A stretch of 34,771 nt of DNA from Streptomyces sp. AcH 505 (GCF_000818175.1 NZ_JTIY01000001.1:6657879-6692649), one strand, 5' to 3'; counted from the first letter of the stretch, positions 24,866 to 32,707 are shown. A program made the numbers and translations. The notes: generated by a model from the letters alone, not told the origin.

Positions 24866-25935
24866 AGTTCCTGGCCATCACCCTGATCGTGCATGCCCCG
24901 GACCCCACCACCGGTGTGCGCAAATCCACCCAGGACCGGTTCCGCGAAGTGATCGGCAACGCGCTGCTCGCCGAGGAGCTGGGCTTCGACGGCTTCGGTG
25001 TCGGCGAGCGGCACGAGCGCCCGTTCATCTCGTCGTCCCCGCCGGTGGTGCTCAGCCATCTGGCCGCGCTGACCAAGCGGATACGGCTGTTCACCGCGGT
25101 GACGACGCTGAGCCTGCTCGACCCGGTGCGCGCCTACGAGGACTACGCCACGCTGGACCATCTGTCCCAGGGCCGGCTCGAACTGATCATCGGCAAGGGG
25201 AACGGCGCGGCGCAGCGCGAGCTGTTCCACGTCACGCCCGACGACCAGTGGGACCGCAACGCCGAGTCGTACGAGCTGTTCCGGCAGATCTGGCGCAACG
25301 ACAAGGTCACCGCTTCGCCCCGGTTCCGCGGCTCGTTGGAGGACGCCGAGGTCTGGCCCCGGCCGCTCCAGCAGCCGGTACGGGTCTGGCACGGCAGCGC
25401 GACCAGCCAGGAGTCGGTGGATCTCGCGGCGCGCTACGGCGATCCGCTGTTCTCCGCCAACGTCACCAACCCGATCGAGCCGTACGCGGAACTGGTCCGG
25501 TACTACCGCGAGCGGTGGGCGCACTACGGGCACGACCCGGCGCTCGCCACGGTCGGCGCCGGGTCGGCCGGGTCGTACACGGCGCGTACGTCGCAGCAGG
25601 CGCTCGCCGACTACCGCCCCGTCTTCGAGGGCCAGTTGGCCATGCAGAAGCGGCTCGGCGCCGATCCGGTCTTCACCACGCTGGAGGACTTCGTCGAGCG
25701 CAGCTCCGCGCTGGTCGGCAGTCCGCAGCAGGTGATCGAGAAGGTGCACCGGTATCACGAGCAGTTCGGCCACACCGTGCTCCATGTGCACGCCGACGCG
25801 AGCGGGCTCACCGACGCCCAGCACCGCGACAGCCTGGAGCTGTTCCAGTCGGACGTCGCCCCCGTCCTGCGCCGCGAGATCCCCGACCCGCCGTGGAACT
25901 GGGGCCCGGTCGTGCCCGAACTCGCCGCCCACTGA
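24862..25935 (+). CDS. LLM-class flavin-dependent monooxygenase (3)
   Basis: 357 residues. 'LLAEELGFDGFGVGERHERPFISSSPPVVLSHLAALTKRI' is the luciferase-like N-terminal pattern, 'DPVRAYEDYATLDHLSQGRLELIIGKGNG' the phosphate-binding region. It resembles the subfamily of small FMN-dependent luciferase-like proteins that are encoded with their own FMN reductase. GTG 24862 overlaps the preceding TGA (GTGA), and AGGAGG sits eight bases upstream, so start and coupling are clear. The C-terminus ends 'DPPWNWGPVVPELAAH'. Substrate unknown. Confidence 0.9.
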   Translation: MKFLAITLIVHAPDPTTGVRKSTQDRFREVIGNALLAEELGFDGFGVGERHERPFISSSPPVVLSHLAALTKRIRLFTAVTTLSLLDPVRAYEDYATLDHLSQGRLELIIGKGNGAAQRELFHVTPDDQWDRNAESYELFRQIWRNDKVTASPRFRGSLEDAEVWPRPLQQPVRVWHGSATSQESVDLAARYGDPLFSANVTNPIEPYAELVRYYRERWAHYGHDPALATVGAGSAGSYTARTSQQALADYRPVFEGQLAMQKRLGADPVFTTLEDFVERSSALVGSPQQVIEKVHRYHEQFGHTVLHVHADASGLTDAQHRDSLELFQSDVAPVLRREIPDPPWNWGPVVPELAAH

Positions 25936-25959
25936 CGCCGCCCACCGACGCCGCCCACC
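25934..25959. repeat. 13-bp tandem repeat in the LLM3-LLM4 gap
   Basis: GACGCCGCCCACC occurs twice in direct succession (25934-25946, 25947-25959), with a partial third copy upstream at the LLM3 stop. It occupies most of the 39-bp gap and probably arose by slippage. Confidence 0.7.
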
Positions 25960-25974
25960 GACAGGGAGTATCCC

Positions 25975-27099
25975 GTGGCCAACACACCTCTCGCGGTACT
26001 GGACCTCGTGCCGATCTCCTCCGGCTCGGACGCCGCCCAGGCACTGCGTAACAGCATCGACCTGGCGCGGCACGCCGAGCGGCTGGGCTACGCCCGCTAC
26101 TGGTTCGCCGAACACCATCTCAACCCCGGCGTCGCCGGTACGTCCCCCGCCGTGCTGCTGGCCCTGACCGCCGCGGCGACCTCCACCATCAGACTCGGCT
26201 CCGGGGCCGTGCAGCTCGGCCATCGCACCGCGCTCGCCACCGTCGAGGAGTTCGGGCTGCTCGACACCGCGTACCCCGGCCGGTTCGACCTCGGCCTCGG
26301 CAGGTCGGGCGGCAAACCGCCGGCCACGACGGACGCGCCGCCGGTCGCTACGGACGTCGTCGACGGCCGCACCCCCGGCGGGCTCAGAATCCCGGCCAGG
26401 TTCTCCTTCGAGCACCTGCTGAAGTCGCCGCGCTTCGTCCTGCACAAGAAGCTGCTCCAGCAGCCGGGCGCCGAATCCCAGCCCTACGACGAGCAGATAG
26501 CCGACATCCTCGCGCTGCTGGACGGTACGTACACCGCCGACAACGGCGTGGAGGCGCATATCGTGCCCGGCGAGGGCGCCGACCTCCAGGTGTGGATCCT
26601 GGGCAGCAGCGCGGGGATCAGCGCACAGGTCGCCGGCGCCAACGGGCTGCGGTTCGCAGCGAATTACCACGTCAGCCCGGCCACCGTACTGGAGGCGGCG
26701 GCGGGTTACCGCGCCGCCTTCAAGCCGTCGGCCGAGCTGGACCGGCCGTACGTCAGCGTCTCGGCCGACGTGGTCGTCGCCGAGGACGAGGCCACGGCGC
26801 GTGAGCTGGCCACCGGCTACGGCCTGTGGGTGCGCAGCATCCGCAGCGGCGAGGGCGCCATCCAGTTCCCCAGCCCGGAGGAGGCACGCGCCCACCCCTG
26901 GACGCCGGAGGACACGGCGCTGGTCGCCGACCGGGTGGAGACCCAGTTCGTCGGCACACCGGGGCAGGTCGCCGACCAGCTGGAGATCCTCAGGGACGCC
27001 ACCGGCGCCGACGAGCTGGTCATCACCTCGATCACCCACGACCACGCCGACCGCGTCCGTACGTACGAGCTGCTCGCCGAGGAATGGAGCGGGCGATGA
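25975..27099 (+). CDS. MsnO8-family LLM flavin monooxygenase (4)
   Basis: 374 residues. 'LAVLDLVPISSGSDAAQALRN', 'ARHAERLGYARYWFAEHHLNPGVAG' and 'TIRLGSGAVQLGHR' are signatures of the MsnO8-type LLM proteins, to which B. subtilis YtmO (CmoO) is similar. An insertion of about 60 residues after the 'GRSGGKPP' loop separates the two halves of the barrel. GTG 25975 has GGGAG six bases upstream. It overlaps the flavin reductase ATG (ATGA). An oxygenation role on organosulfur compounds is inferred from neighbours. Confidence 0.9.
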   Translation: MANTPLAVLDLVPISSGSDAAQALRNSIDLARHAERLGYARYWFAEHHLNPGVAGTSPAVLLALTAAATSTIRLGSGAVQLGHRTALATVEEFGLLDTAYPGRFDLGLGRSGGKPPATTDAPPVATDVVDGRTPGGLRIPARFSFEHLLKSPRFVLHKKLLQQPGAESQPYDEQIADILALLDGTYTADNGVEAHIVPGEGADLQVWILGSSAGISAQVAGANGLRFAANYHVSPATVLEAAAGYRAAFKPSAELDRPYVSVSADVVVAEDEATARELATGYGLWVRSIRSGEGAIQFPSPEEARAHPWTPEDTALVADRVETQFVGTPGQVADQLEILRDATGADELVITSITHDHADRVRTYELLAEEWSGR

Positions 27100-27617
27100 G
27101 CGTGACCCGGACACGATGCGTGGACGCGGCGCCGCCGGCGCTGCAACCCGCCGAGCTGCGCCGGGTGTTCGGCGCGTTCCCCACCGGGGTCACCGCGATC
27201 GCCGCCCTCGCCGACGGGGCGCCGGTCGGCCTCGCGGCGAGTTCGTTCACCTCCGTGTCGCTCGACCCGCCGCTGGTGTCGGTGTGCGTGGCCCACAGCT
27301 CGACCACCTGGCCCGTGCTGCGCGACCGGGACCGGCTCGGGGTCAGCGTGCTCGGCGCCCACCAAGAGGCCGCCGGACGGCAGTTGGCGGCGCGCGGCGC
27401 CGACAGGTTCGCCGGGCTCGGCTGGCGCGCGACCCCGGCGGGGGCGGTGCTGATCGACGGCGCGAGCGCCTGGTTCGACTGCTCCGTCGAGCAGCACATC
27501 CGGGCGGGCGACCACGACATCGTCCTGCTGCGCGTCCACGCGCTGGACGCCGATCACTCGGTGGTGCCGCTGGTGTTCCACGCCAGCCGGTTCCGCCGGC
27601 TCGAAGCAGATCTCTAG
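27096..27617 (+). CDS. Flavin reductase (HpaC/DszD-like)
   Basis: 173-residue flavin reductase-like domain. Motifs: 'ELRRVFGAFPTGVTAIAAL', 'GLAASSFTSVSLDPPLVSVCV', 'FSCSV'-type strand ('WFDCSVEQHI') and 'AGDHDIVLLRVHAL' with the GDH flavin-site motif. It would reduce FMN with NAD(P)H and hand FMNH2 to the four monooxygenases upstream. ATG 27096 overlaps the preceding stop by four bases; GGAG lies seven bases upstream. Presence in the same coupled operon supports that supply role. Confidence 0.93.
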   Translation: MSVTRTRCVDAAPPALQPAELRRVFGAFPTGVTAIAALADGAPVGLAASSFTSVSLDPPLVSVCVAHSSTTWPVLRDRDRLGVSVLGAHQEAAGRQLAARGADRFAGLGWRATPAGAVLIDGASAWFDCSVEQHIRAGDHDIVLLRVHALDADHSVVPLVFHASRFRRLEADL

Positions 27618-27626
27618 GGAGCCGAC

Positions 27627-28442
27627 ATGACCATCCAGGACACCGACCGGGCGGGCTTCGTCCAGCAGTGGGAGAAGTGGCACGAGGAACACGAGCGGTC
27701 GCTGGCCGACCCGCACGGCTTCCTCGCCGTCACCAGCCTGCGCTGGCTGGACGCCGAGCCCGCCCGATTCCCCGACGCGCCGGGCGTCTGGTCGACCACC
27801 GAGGACGGCGTGGTGGTCGAGCTGGCCGAGGGGGAGGAGCTGACCGTCGACGGCGAGGTGGTGCAGGGCAGGCACAGCTTCGGCGTCATCGCCGAGCGGG
27901 GCAGTGTGTACGCGGTGGCCGGCGACGCGGTGATCGAGGTCGCCAAACGCGGCGGCCACGACATCGTGCGCCCGCGCCACCCGGAGAACCCGCTGCGGGT
28001 CGAGCACACCGACACCCCGGCCTACGCCCCCGACCCGCTCTGGGCGCGCACCGGCCGCTACGTCCCCTTCGACGCACCGCGCGCGGTGACCGTGGGGGCA
28101 GCGGTCGAAGGGCTCCAGCATGTCTACGACGCCCCGGGCCAGGTCGAGTTCGAGGTGGCCGGTACGACACACCGGCTGACCGCCTTCAACGGCCGCGCGC
28201 CCGGCAGCCTCCTGGTGCTCTTCACCGACGCCACCTCCGGTGTGACGACGTACGCAGCGAACCGGGCCCTGGCGGTGGACGCCCCCGACGAACAGGGCGC
28301 GGTGGTCGTGGACTTCAACCGCGCGACGAACCTGCCCTGCGCCTACACCGACCTGGCCACCTGCCCGCTGCCGCCGGCCGAGAACCGGCTGCCGGTCGCG
28401 GTCGAGGCGGGCGAGAAGATCCCGCTGGAGCGCATCGGCTGA
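27627..28442 (+). CDS. DUF1684 protein
   Basis: 271 residues. The DUF1684 hallmark 'DFNRATNLPCAYTDLATCPLPPAENRLPVAVEAGEK' block is present at the C-terminus (quoted here only as its key residues: N-R-A-x-N-L-P-C-A-Y and C-P-L-P-P-x-E-N-R-L-P), with the N-terminal 'WEKWHEEHERSLADPHGFLAVTSLRWL'. No enzymatic role is established for the family. It begins nine bases after the flavin reductase and is the last gene of the LLM operon, so it may act on a product of the pathway or protect an intermediate. Two conserved cysteines sit in the C-terminal motif. Confidence 0.9.
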   Translation: MTIQDTDRAGFVQQWEKWHEEHERSLADPHGFLAVTSLRWLDAEPARFPDAPGVWSTTEDGVVVELAEGEELTVDGEVVQGRHSFGVIAERGSVYAVAGDAVIEVAKRGGHDIVRPRHPENPLRVEHTDTPAYAPDPLWARTGRYVPFDAPRAVTVGAAVEGLQHVYDAPGQVEFEVAGTTHRLTAFNGRAPGSLLVLFTDATSGVTTYAANRALAVDAPDEQGAVVVDFNRATNLPCAYTDLATCPLPPAENRLPVAVEAGEKIPLERIG

Positions 28443-28463
28443 CGAAGCGGCGTACGGCCCGGG

Positions 28464-29039
28464 TCAGTGCTCCGACTCGGGCCGCAGCCCGCTGATGAGG
28501 AAATTCACGAGCCGATCCGCCTGTTCCCGCGGCACCTGCTCGCTCGCCCAGGCCGCCGCGTTCATCAGCGCCGACACGTCGTCGCCCGTGGCGTCGTCCC
28601 GTACGACCCCCGCCTCGTGCGCCCGCGCCACGAGCCGGTCCGTGAGGTCGGCCATCCGCAGACAGGACGCGTGCAGCTCCGACGTCTCGTCGCCCCGTCC
28701 TTCGGCCAGCAACCCGGCCAGCCCCCGGTACGCGGCGGCGTGGGCCACCACCGCGCGGATCCAGCCGCTGAGGCCTTCCTGCGCCGACGCGTGGGTGAGC
28801 AGTTCCTCCCCGAACGCGTACAGCGTGCCGTGCCGCTCGCGCAGCAGCGCGCCGGCCAGGGCCACCCGGTTGGGGAAGTGCCCGTACAGCGTCCCGATCG
28901 CGACCCCTGCCTGACGTGCGATGCCGTCCAGCGGCGCCGCCGTGCCGTGTTCCCTGAAGGCGGTGTCGGCCACGGCCAGCAGGCGCTCGTAGTTGCGCCG
29001 GGCGTCGGCCCGTGGGCGCCGTGGGCGGGGCGTGCGCAT
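28464..29039 (-). CDS. TetR/AcrR-family regulator
   Basis: 191 residues. N-terminal HTH 'APLDGIARQAGVAIGTLYGHFPNRVALAGALL' (about 35-65), C-terminal ligand-binding helices of the SbtR-like type. It starts at ATG 29039 and diverges from an NmrA-like gene 82 bp away, with a perfect palindrome between. It is the likely repressor of that gene and of itself. Its stop lies 21 bp from the DUF1684 stop, so the two transcripts converge. No link to sulfur is visible. Confidence 0.9.
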   Translation of the reverse strand: MRTPRPRRPRADARRNYERLLAVADTAFREHGTAAPLDGIARQAGVAIGTLYGHFPNRVALAGALLRERHGTLYAFGEELLTHASAQEGLSGWIRAVVAHAAAYRGLAGLLAEGRGDETSELHASCLRMADLTDRLVARAHEAGVVRDDATGDDVSALMNAAAWASEQVPREQADRLVNFLISGLRPESEH

Positions 29040-29057
29040 ACGCGGTACCTCTGTTAA

Positions 29058-29088
29058 TTCGAGGGTGCCTCGACATACTATTTCGAGG
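29058..29088. promoter_or_regulatory. Operator candidate for the divergent TetR
   Basis: Perfect palindrome TCGAGG-GTG-CCTCGA at 29059-29073. A direct copy of its left half, TTCGAGG, recurs at 29082-29088, 24 bp from the first. Both lie in the 82-bp divergent promoter region between the TetR and the NmrA-like gene. Confidence 0.65.
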
Positions 29089-29121
29089 AGGGCTCACTTT
29101 AGTCGATGCCGGGGAGAAGCG

Positions 29122-29997
29122 ATGATCTTGGTGACGGGTGCGACCGGATCCGTCGGCGGCCATCTGGTGCGACGGCTGCGGCAGGACGGCGTGCCGTTCA
29201 AGGCGCTGGTGCGGGACGCGGCCAAAGGGCGCTCGCTGGGCTGCGACACCGTCCTCGGGGATTTCGACGACCCCGCCTCGATCGAGGCGGCCCTGGCGGG
29301 GGTTGACCGGCTCTTCCTGAACACGGCGGGCGCCGAGCCGGTGGAAGGCGAGCAGCCCATGGTGCGCCGGCAGAAGGCGGCCGTGGACGCCGCGGTGCGG
29401 GCCGGGGTGTCGAGCGTCGTGAAGGTGTCGGTCTGGCACGCCAGGGAAGGCGGCAAGCTCGCCGAAGGGGCGCACTGGCCGGCCGATCAGCATCTGAAGG
29501 CGTCCGGCCTGGGCTGGTCCCTGCTCCAGCCCAGCGGATTCATGCAGAACTTCCTGGCGCTCGGGGGTGTCTTCACCGCCGGAGGCGACTTCATCGGCGC
29601 GCCAGGCGACAGTCGCGTCTCCTACATCGACTGCCAGGACATCGCCGACTGCGCTGCGCGATTGCTCGTCCGCCCGGACCGCGGCAATGCGGCCTATGTG
29701 CTCACCGGCCCGCAGGCGCTCAGCCAGAGCGAGATCGCCGAGGAGCTGTCCGTCGCGCTGGGCAGGCGCGTACGGTACGTCGACCTCGCGCCTGCCGACC
29801 TGGCGGCCTCGCTCACCGTGCGGGGTGTGCCGGCACGCTTCGCCGCCGATGTCGCCGAGTTGTGGGGCGCGGTGGGCAGGGGCGCGCAGGCGACCACGAC
29901 GACGGCGGTGCGGGAGCTGACGGGCCACGAGGCCCGGACGTTCGCGGAGTTCGTGCGCCGCCACCGCGACGCCCTGCGTGCGGTGTCAGGGCGCTGA
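29122..29997 (+). CDS. NmrA-like NAD(P)-binding oxidoreductase
   Basis: 291 residues, atypical extended SDR. 'MILVTGATGSVGGHLVRRL' is the Rossmann start, 'VLGDFDDPASIEAAL' the usual second motif, 'SSVVKVSVW' and 'WSLLQPSGFMQN' the family core, and 'YIDCQDIADCAARLL' the later helix. It belongs to the NmrA/quinone-reductase-2-like group that either reduces small quinones or senses NADP; the Tyr-x-x-x-Lys catalytic pair is not evident. ATG 29122 has GGGGAG upstream. Divergent TetR control is likely. Its stop overlaps the convergent marR stop by 12 bp. Confidence 0.88.
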   Translation: MILVTGATGSVGGHLVRRLRQDGVPFKALVRDAAKGRSLGCDTVLGDFDDPASIEAALAGVDRLFLNTAGAEPVEGEQPMVRRQKAAVDAAVRAGVSSVVKVSVWHAREGGKLAEGAHWPADQHLKASGLGWSLLQPSGFMQNFLALGGVFTAGGDFIGAPGDSRVSYIDCQDIADCAARLLVRPDRGNAAYVLTGPQALSQSEIAEELSVALGRRVRYVDLAPADLAASLTVRGVPARFAADVAELWGAVGRGAQATTTTAVRELTGHEARTFAEFVRRHRDALRAVSGR

Positions 29998-30495
29998 CGG
30001 CGGTTCGACGCTGGCCAGCCAGCGGGTGAGCAGCGTCTCCAGCTGCGCCGCCTCCTCCGGGGTCAGCGCGTCCAGCAGACGGCGCTCGCCCAGCATGTGC
30101 TCGGTGAACGCCCGGTCGATCAGCTCCCGGCCCGCCGGGGTGAGCGCGACCACCCGTCCCCTGCCGTCGCCCGCCGAGCGGCGGCGGGTGACGAGACCGC
30201 CGCGCTCCAGGCGGTCGACCCGTTTGGTCATGGCGCCGGTCGTGACCATCGTGTGCGAGGCCAGCTCGCCGGGGGCCCGCTCGTACGGCTCCCCGGCCCG
30301 TCTGAGCGCGGCCAGCACGTCGAACTCCCCCTCGCTCAGCCCGTATCGGCGGTAGACGAGGCAGAGCTGTTCCGTGAGCAGCGCGCCGAGGCGGTGCAGC
30401 CTGCCGATCACCCCCTGCGGGCGCACATCGACGTCGGGGCGCTCGCGCGCCCACGCGGCCTGGATACGGGCGACATGGTCGAGAGAATCGGACAC
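29986..30495 (-). CDS. MarR-family regulator
   Basis: 169 residues. Winged-helix pattern 'GLSEGEFDVLAALRRAG', 'ELASHTMVTTGAMTKRVDRLERGGLVTRRRSAGDGRGRVVALTPAG'. GTG 30495 is chosen because a perfect TATAAT on its strand (30507-30502) places the transcription start on that GTG, i.e. a leaderless message; the longer open frame to 30708 crosses the promoter. It is divergent from an EamA exporter with 39 bp between starts, and paired palindromes cover both promoters, so it probably represses itself and the exporter. The ligand is unknown. Confidence 0.9.
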   Translation of the reverse strand: MSDSLDHVARIQAAWARERPDVDVRPQGVIGRLHRLGALLTEQLCLVYRRYGLSEGEFDVLAALRRAGEPYERAPGELASHTMVTTGAMTKRVDRLERGGLVTRRRSAGDGRGRVVALTPAGRELIDRAFTEHMLGERRLLDALTPEEAAQLETLLTRWLASVEPPSAP

Positions 30496-30501
30496 CCCCG
30501 C

Positions 30502-30542
30502 ATTATATCTTCCAGGGAAGTTATAATGGCTTCCATGGAAGC
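30502..30542. promoter_or_regulatory. Divergent marR-eamA promoters with two MarR boxes
   Basis: Two -10 elements, TATAAT at 30507-30502 (- strand) and TATAAT at 30522-30527 (+ strand), flank the palindrome CTTCC-AG-GGAAG (30509-30520). A second copy, CTTCC-AT-GGAAG (30530-30541, perfect to 14 bp at 30529-30542), covers the eamA start codon. Box centres are 21 bp apart, two helical turns. Both -35 regions are poor. Start codons fall about seven bases after each -10, so both transcripts look leaderless. Confidence 0.8.
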
Positions 30543-31518
30543 TACTTTGCGATGGGCGCTGGTCACGGCGATCGCGCCCGTGGCCTGGGGCACGAACTAC
30601 TTCGTCACCCACGAGTACCTCCCGGCCGGCGCGCCGCTCTACGGCGCCGCCGTCAGGGCGCTGCCCGCCGGGCTGCTGCTCCTGCTGGTCCGCCGTCAAC
30701 TGCCGCACGGCTCCTGGTGGTGGAAGTCGCTGGTGCTCGGCGTGCTCAACATCGGCGCGTTCTTCGTCCTGGTCTATCTCGCCGCCCAGCTGCTGCCGAC
30801 CAGCATCGCCTCGTCCGTCATGGCCACCTCGCCCCTGGTCATGACGGCCCTCGCCTGGGGGCTGCTCGCCGAGCGCCCACGGCTGCCGCAGCTGGCCGGC
30901 GCCGGGGTCGGGATCGGCGGGGTGTGTCTCATGCTGCTCGCCGGTACGGGGGACGTGGACGGCGCGGGCGTCCTCGCCTCCGTCGGGGCCATGCTCATGT
31001 CGTCACTCGGCTACGTACTCGCCAAGCGGTGGAGCGCCGAGGTCGACGTCCTCGCCTCGACGTCCTGGCAGCTCCTCGCCGGCGGCCTGCTGCTGGTCCC
31101 CTTCGCCGTCGCCACAGAAGGCGCGCCGCCGGCCCTCGACGGTCCGGCGCTGCTCGGCTTCGGCTACGTCACCTTCGTGGCGACGGCGCTGGCGTTCGCC
31201 GCCTGGTTCGCCGGACTGCGCCGACTGCCCGCGGCGACCGTCGGCCTTGTCGGGCTGCTGAACCCAGTCACCGGCGTACTCCTCGGCATGGCCGTCGCCG
31301 GTGAGGTGCTCACGGCACGGCAGTGGTGCGGCCTCGCCCTGGTCCTGGCCGGCATCCTCCTGGGCGGTTCACGCCGTTCGCGCCGTTCGCGCCGGACGCG
31401 CGACGTACCCCGTACGGCGCCGGAACCGTTCTCACCATACGAGATGACTGACGGCAAGCAGCCGGGCACTCTTGACGGGGCGGCCAGGACGGCCGGAGAC
31501 TCAAGGCTGGGACTCTAG
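30535..31518 (+). CDS. EamA/DMT-family transporter
   Basis: 327 residues with ten predicted hydrophobic helices in two EamA repeats ('WALVTAIAPVAWGTNYFV' and 'GAGVLASVGAMLMSSLGYVLAKRW' begin the halves), as in metabolite exporters of the RhaT/YdcZ type. The C-terminus is extended by a basic stretch (GSRRSRRSRRTR) and about 40 polar residues. ATG 30535 is preferred to ATG 30526 because the promoter -10 overlaps the latter. It is paired with MarR, the usual drug/metabolite efflux arrangement. Leader 4 starts 17 nt after its stop. Confidence 0.9.
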   Translation: MEATLRWALVTAIAPVAWGTNYFVTHEYLPAGAPLYGAAVRALPAGLLLLLVRRQLPHGSWWWKSLVLGVLNIGAFFVLVYLAAQLLPTSIASSVMATSPLVMTALAWGLLAERPRLPQLAGAGVGIGGVCLMLLAGTGDVDGAGVLASVGAMLMSSLGYVLAKRWSAEVDVLASTSWQLLAGGLLLVPFAVATEGAPPALDGPALLGFGYVTFVATALAFAAWFAGLRRLPAATVGLVGLLNPVTGVLLGMAVAGEVLTARQWCGLALVLAGILLGGSRRSRRSRRTRDVPRTAPEPFSPYEMTDGKQPGTLDGAARTAGDSRLGL

Positions 31519-31535
31519 CGAACGGGTAGGGCGAC

Positions 31536-31655
31536 ATGGGACGACCGGAGCTCGGCATCGACCGCACCTCCGCCATCGACCCGTCCATCCTGCTGACGTC
31601 CCGCCGCCACATCGACCTCCTGCGCGTCTGCAGCGCGGCAGGTCCCCTCGTCTGA
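31536..31655 (+). CDS. Leader peptide 4 (HID-type) upstream of the GST-like gene
   Basis: 39 codons. Contains SRRHIDLLRVCSAAG with the Cys three residues earlier than in the other leaders. A purine-rich GGGTAGGG lies upstream of ATG 31536. A perfect 7-bp hairpin begins six bases after the stop. It lies 167 nt upstream of the GST-like start. Its promoter must be within the end of eamA; I could not identify it. Attenuation function is inferred. Confidence 0.72.
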   Translation: MGRPELGIDRTSAIDPSILLTSRRHIDLLRVCSAAGPLV

Positions 31656-31661
31656 CGCGGC

Positions 31662-31681
31662 AACGGCGCCCCGTCGCCGTT
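31662..31681 (+). terminator. Hairpin after leader 4, candidate attenuator
   Basis: AACGGCG (31662-31668) pairs perfectly with CGCCGTT (31675-31681), loop CCCCGT. It starts six bases after the leader stop. No T-run. The remaining bases to 31822 are C-rich and hold the GAGGGAG ribosome site. Confidence 0.55.
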
Positions 31682-31822
31682 CTGCACCGTGCGCGCGATC
31701 CTCGCCGGCCCGCAGAACGTGCCTCTTCCCCGCACACCCTCCATCACGTACGCGTTCGCACACCCACGCGTTCCGTCACGTACGCCTGCCCGCAGCACCA
31801 GCCTCCGGACCGAGGGAGACGC

Positions 31823-32707
31823 ATGTCCGCCACATCCCCGACAGCAGAGCCGTCAGTCATCCGCGGAAGGATCGGGTGCGACGCGCGCAGCGGCCACTAC
31901 CCGGTGCCGCGCCGCTACCGCCTCCACCTCTCGCCGTCCTGTCCCTACTGTCTGCAGATCGCCGTCACCCACAGCCTGCTCGAACTCGGCGACGCCCTCC
32001 CCGTGACCCTGCTCCCCGCCGTCCCCGACGCGCCCGAAGGCGGCTACACCGCGCTGCGCCCCCTCTACGAGGCCAGCTCGCACCACTATCCGGGGCCCGT
32101 CCTCGCTCCGGTGCTCAGCGACACCTGGACGGGGCGGCTGGTCAGCACGTACGCCCCCGACATCCTGCTCGACCTCGCCGAACGCTTCGGCGGCGCGGCT
32201 CCCGCGCTGCGCCCGCGCGGCACGGAGCGGGAGATCGACGAGCTCACCCGGCTCTGCGAACAGGACATCAACCAATCGGCGCGCCGCGCCGGCCGGCGCG
32301 ACGCCGACTGCGCGACACGGGACAGCGCCCTGCGGACCCTGTTCCGCGCCCTCGACACGCTGGAGGAGCAGCTGGCGGGCCGTGCGTACGTGCTGGGCGA
32401 CGACGGACCGACCGCCGCCGACGTGCAGGTCTGGGTGGCACTGCTGCTCCTCGACACCGTGCACCGCCCGCACCTGGGCGCCGCTGCCGCGCAGTGCGTC
32501 GCCGACTACCCGAACCTGTGGGCGTACGCCGAACGGCTCTCGGCCCACCGGGAATTCGGCGCACAGCTCCATCTGGACGCCATCCAGCAGCGGCACCACA
32601 CACACCACGGCTGCCCGCCGCACACCGACACCACCACACTCGTCGACTGGGCCGCCCACGAAACGCGGTACGCGCCCGCCGGCAGCCCGGTCGAGTCGGG
32701 CTGCTGA
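31823..32707 (+). CDS. Glutathione transferase-like (Xi-type) protein
   Basis: 294 residues. Thioredoxin-like N-terminal domain with C40-P-Y-C43 in 'LSPSCPYCLQIAVTHSLLEL', 'PVTLLPAVPDAPEGGYTALRPLYEAS', 'GPVLAPVLSDTWTGRLVST', then an all-alpha C-terminal domain with 'GDDGPTAADVQVWVALLLLDTVHR' and 'YPNLWAYAERL'. The pattern matches glutathionyl-hydroquinone reductases, whose active-site Cys is the first of C-P-x-x. Actinomycetes use mycothiol, so the thiol partner is uncertain. A His/Cys-rich tail (RHHTHHGCPPH) is unusual. ATG 31823 follows GAGGGAG. Leader 4 upstream suggests sulfur-responsive expression. Confidence 0.82.
   Translation: MSATSPTAEPSVIRGRIGCDARSGHYPVPRRYRLHLSPSCPYCLQIAVTHSLLELGDALPVTLLPAVPDAPEGGYTALRPLYEASSHHYPGPVLAPVLSDTWTGRLVSTYAPDILLDLAERFGGAAPALRPRGTEREIDELTRLCEQDINQSARRAGRRDADCATRDSALRTLFRALDTLEEQLAGRAYVLGDDGPTAADVQVWVALLLLDTVHRPHLGAAAAQCVADYPNLWAYAERLSAHREFGAQLHLDAIQQRHHTHHGCPPHTDTTTLVDWAAHETRYAPAGSPVESGC

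Noticed and set aside
22217..27114. Very long antisense open frames (over 850 codons) opposite the LLM operon
   Set aside because: They mirror the coding frame of GC-rich genes, have low-complexity Gly/Arg/Val composition and match no family.
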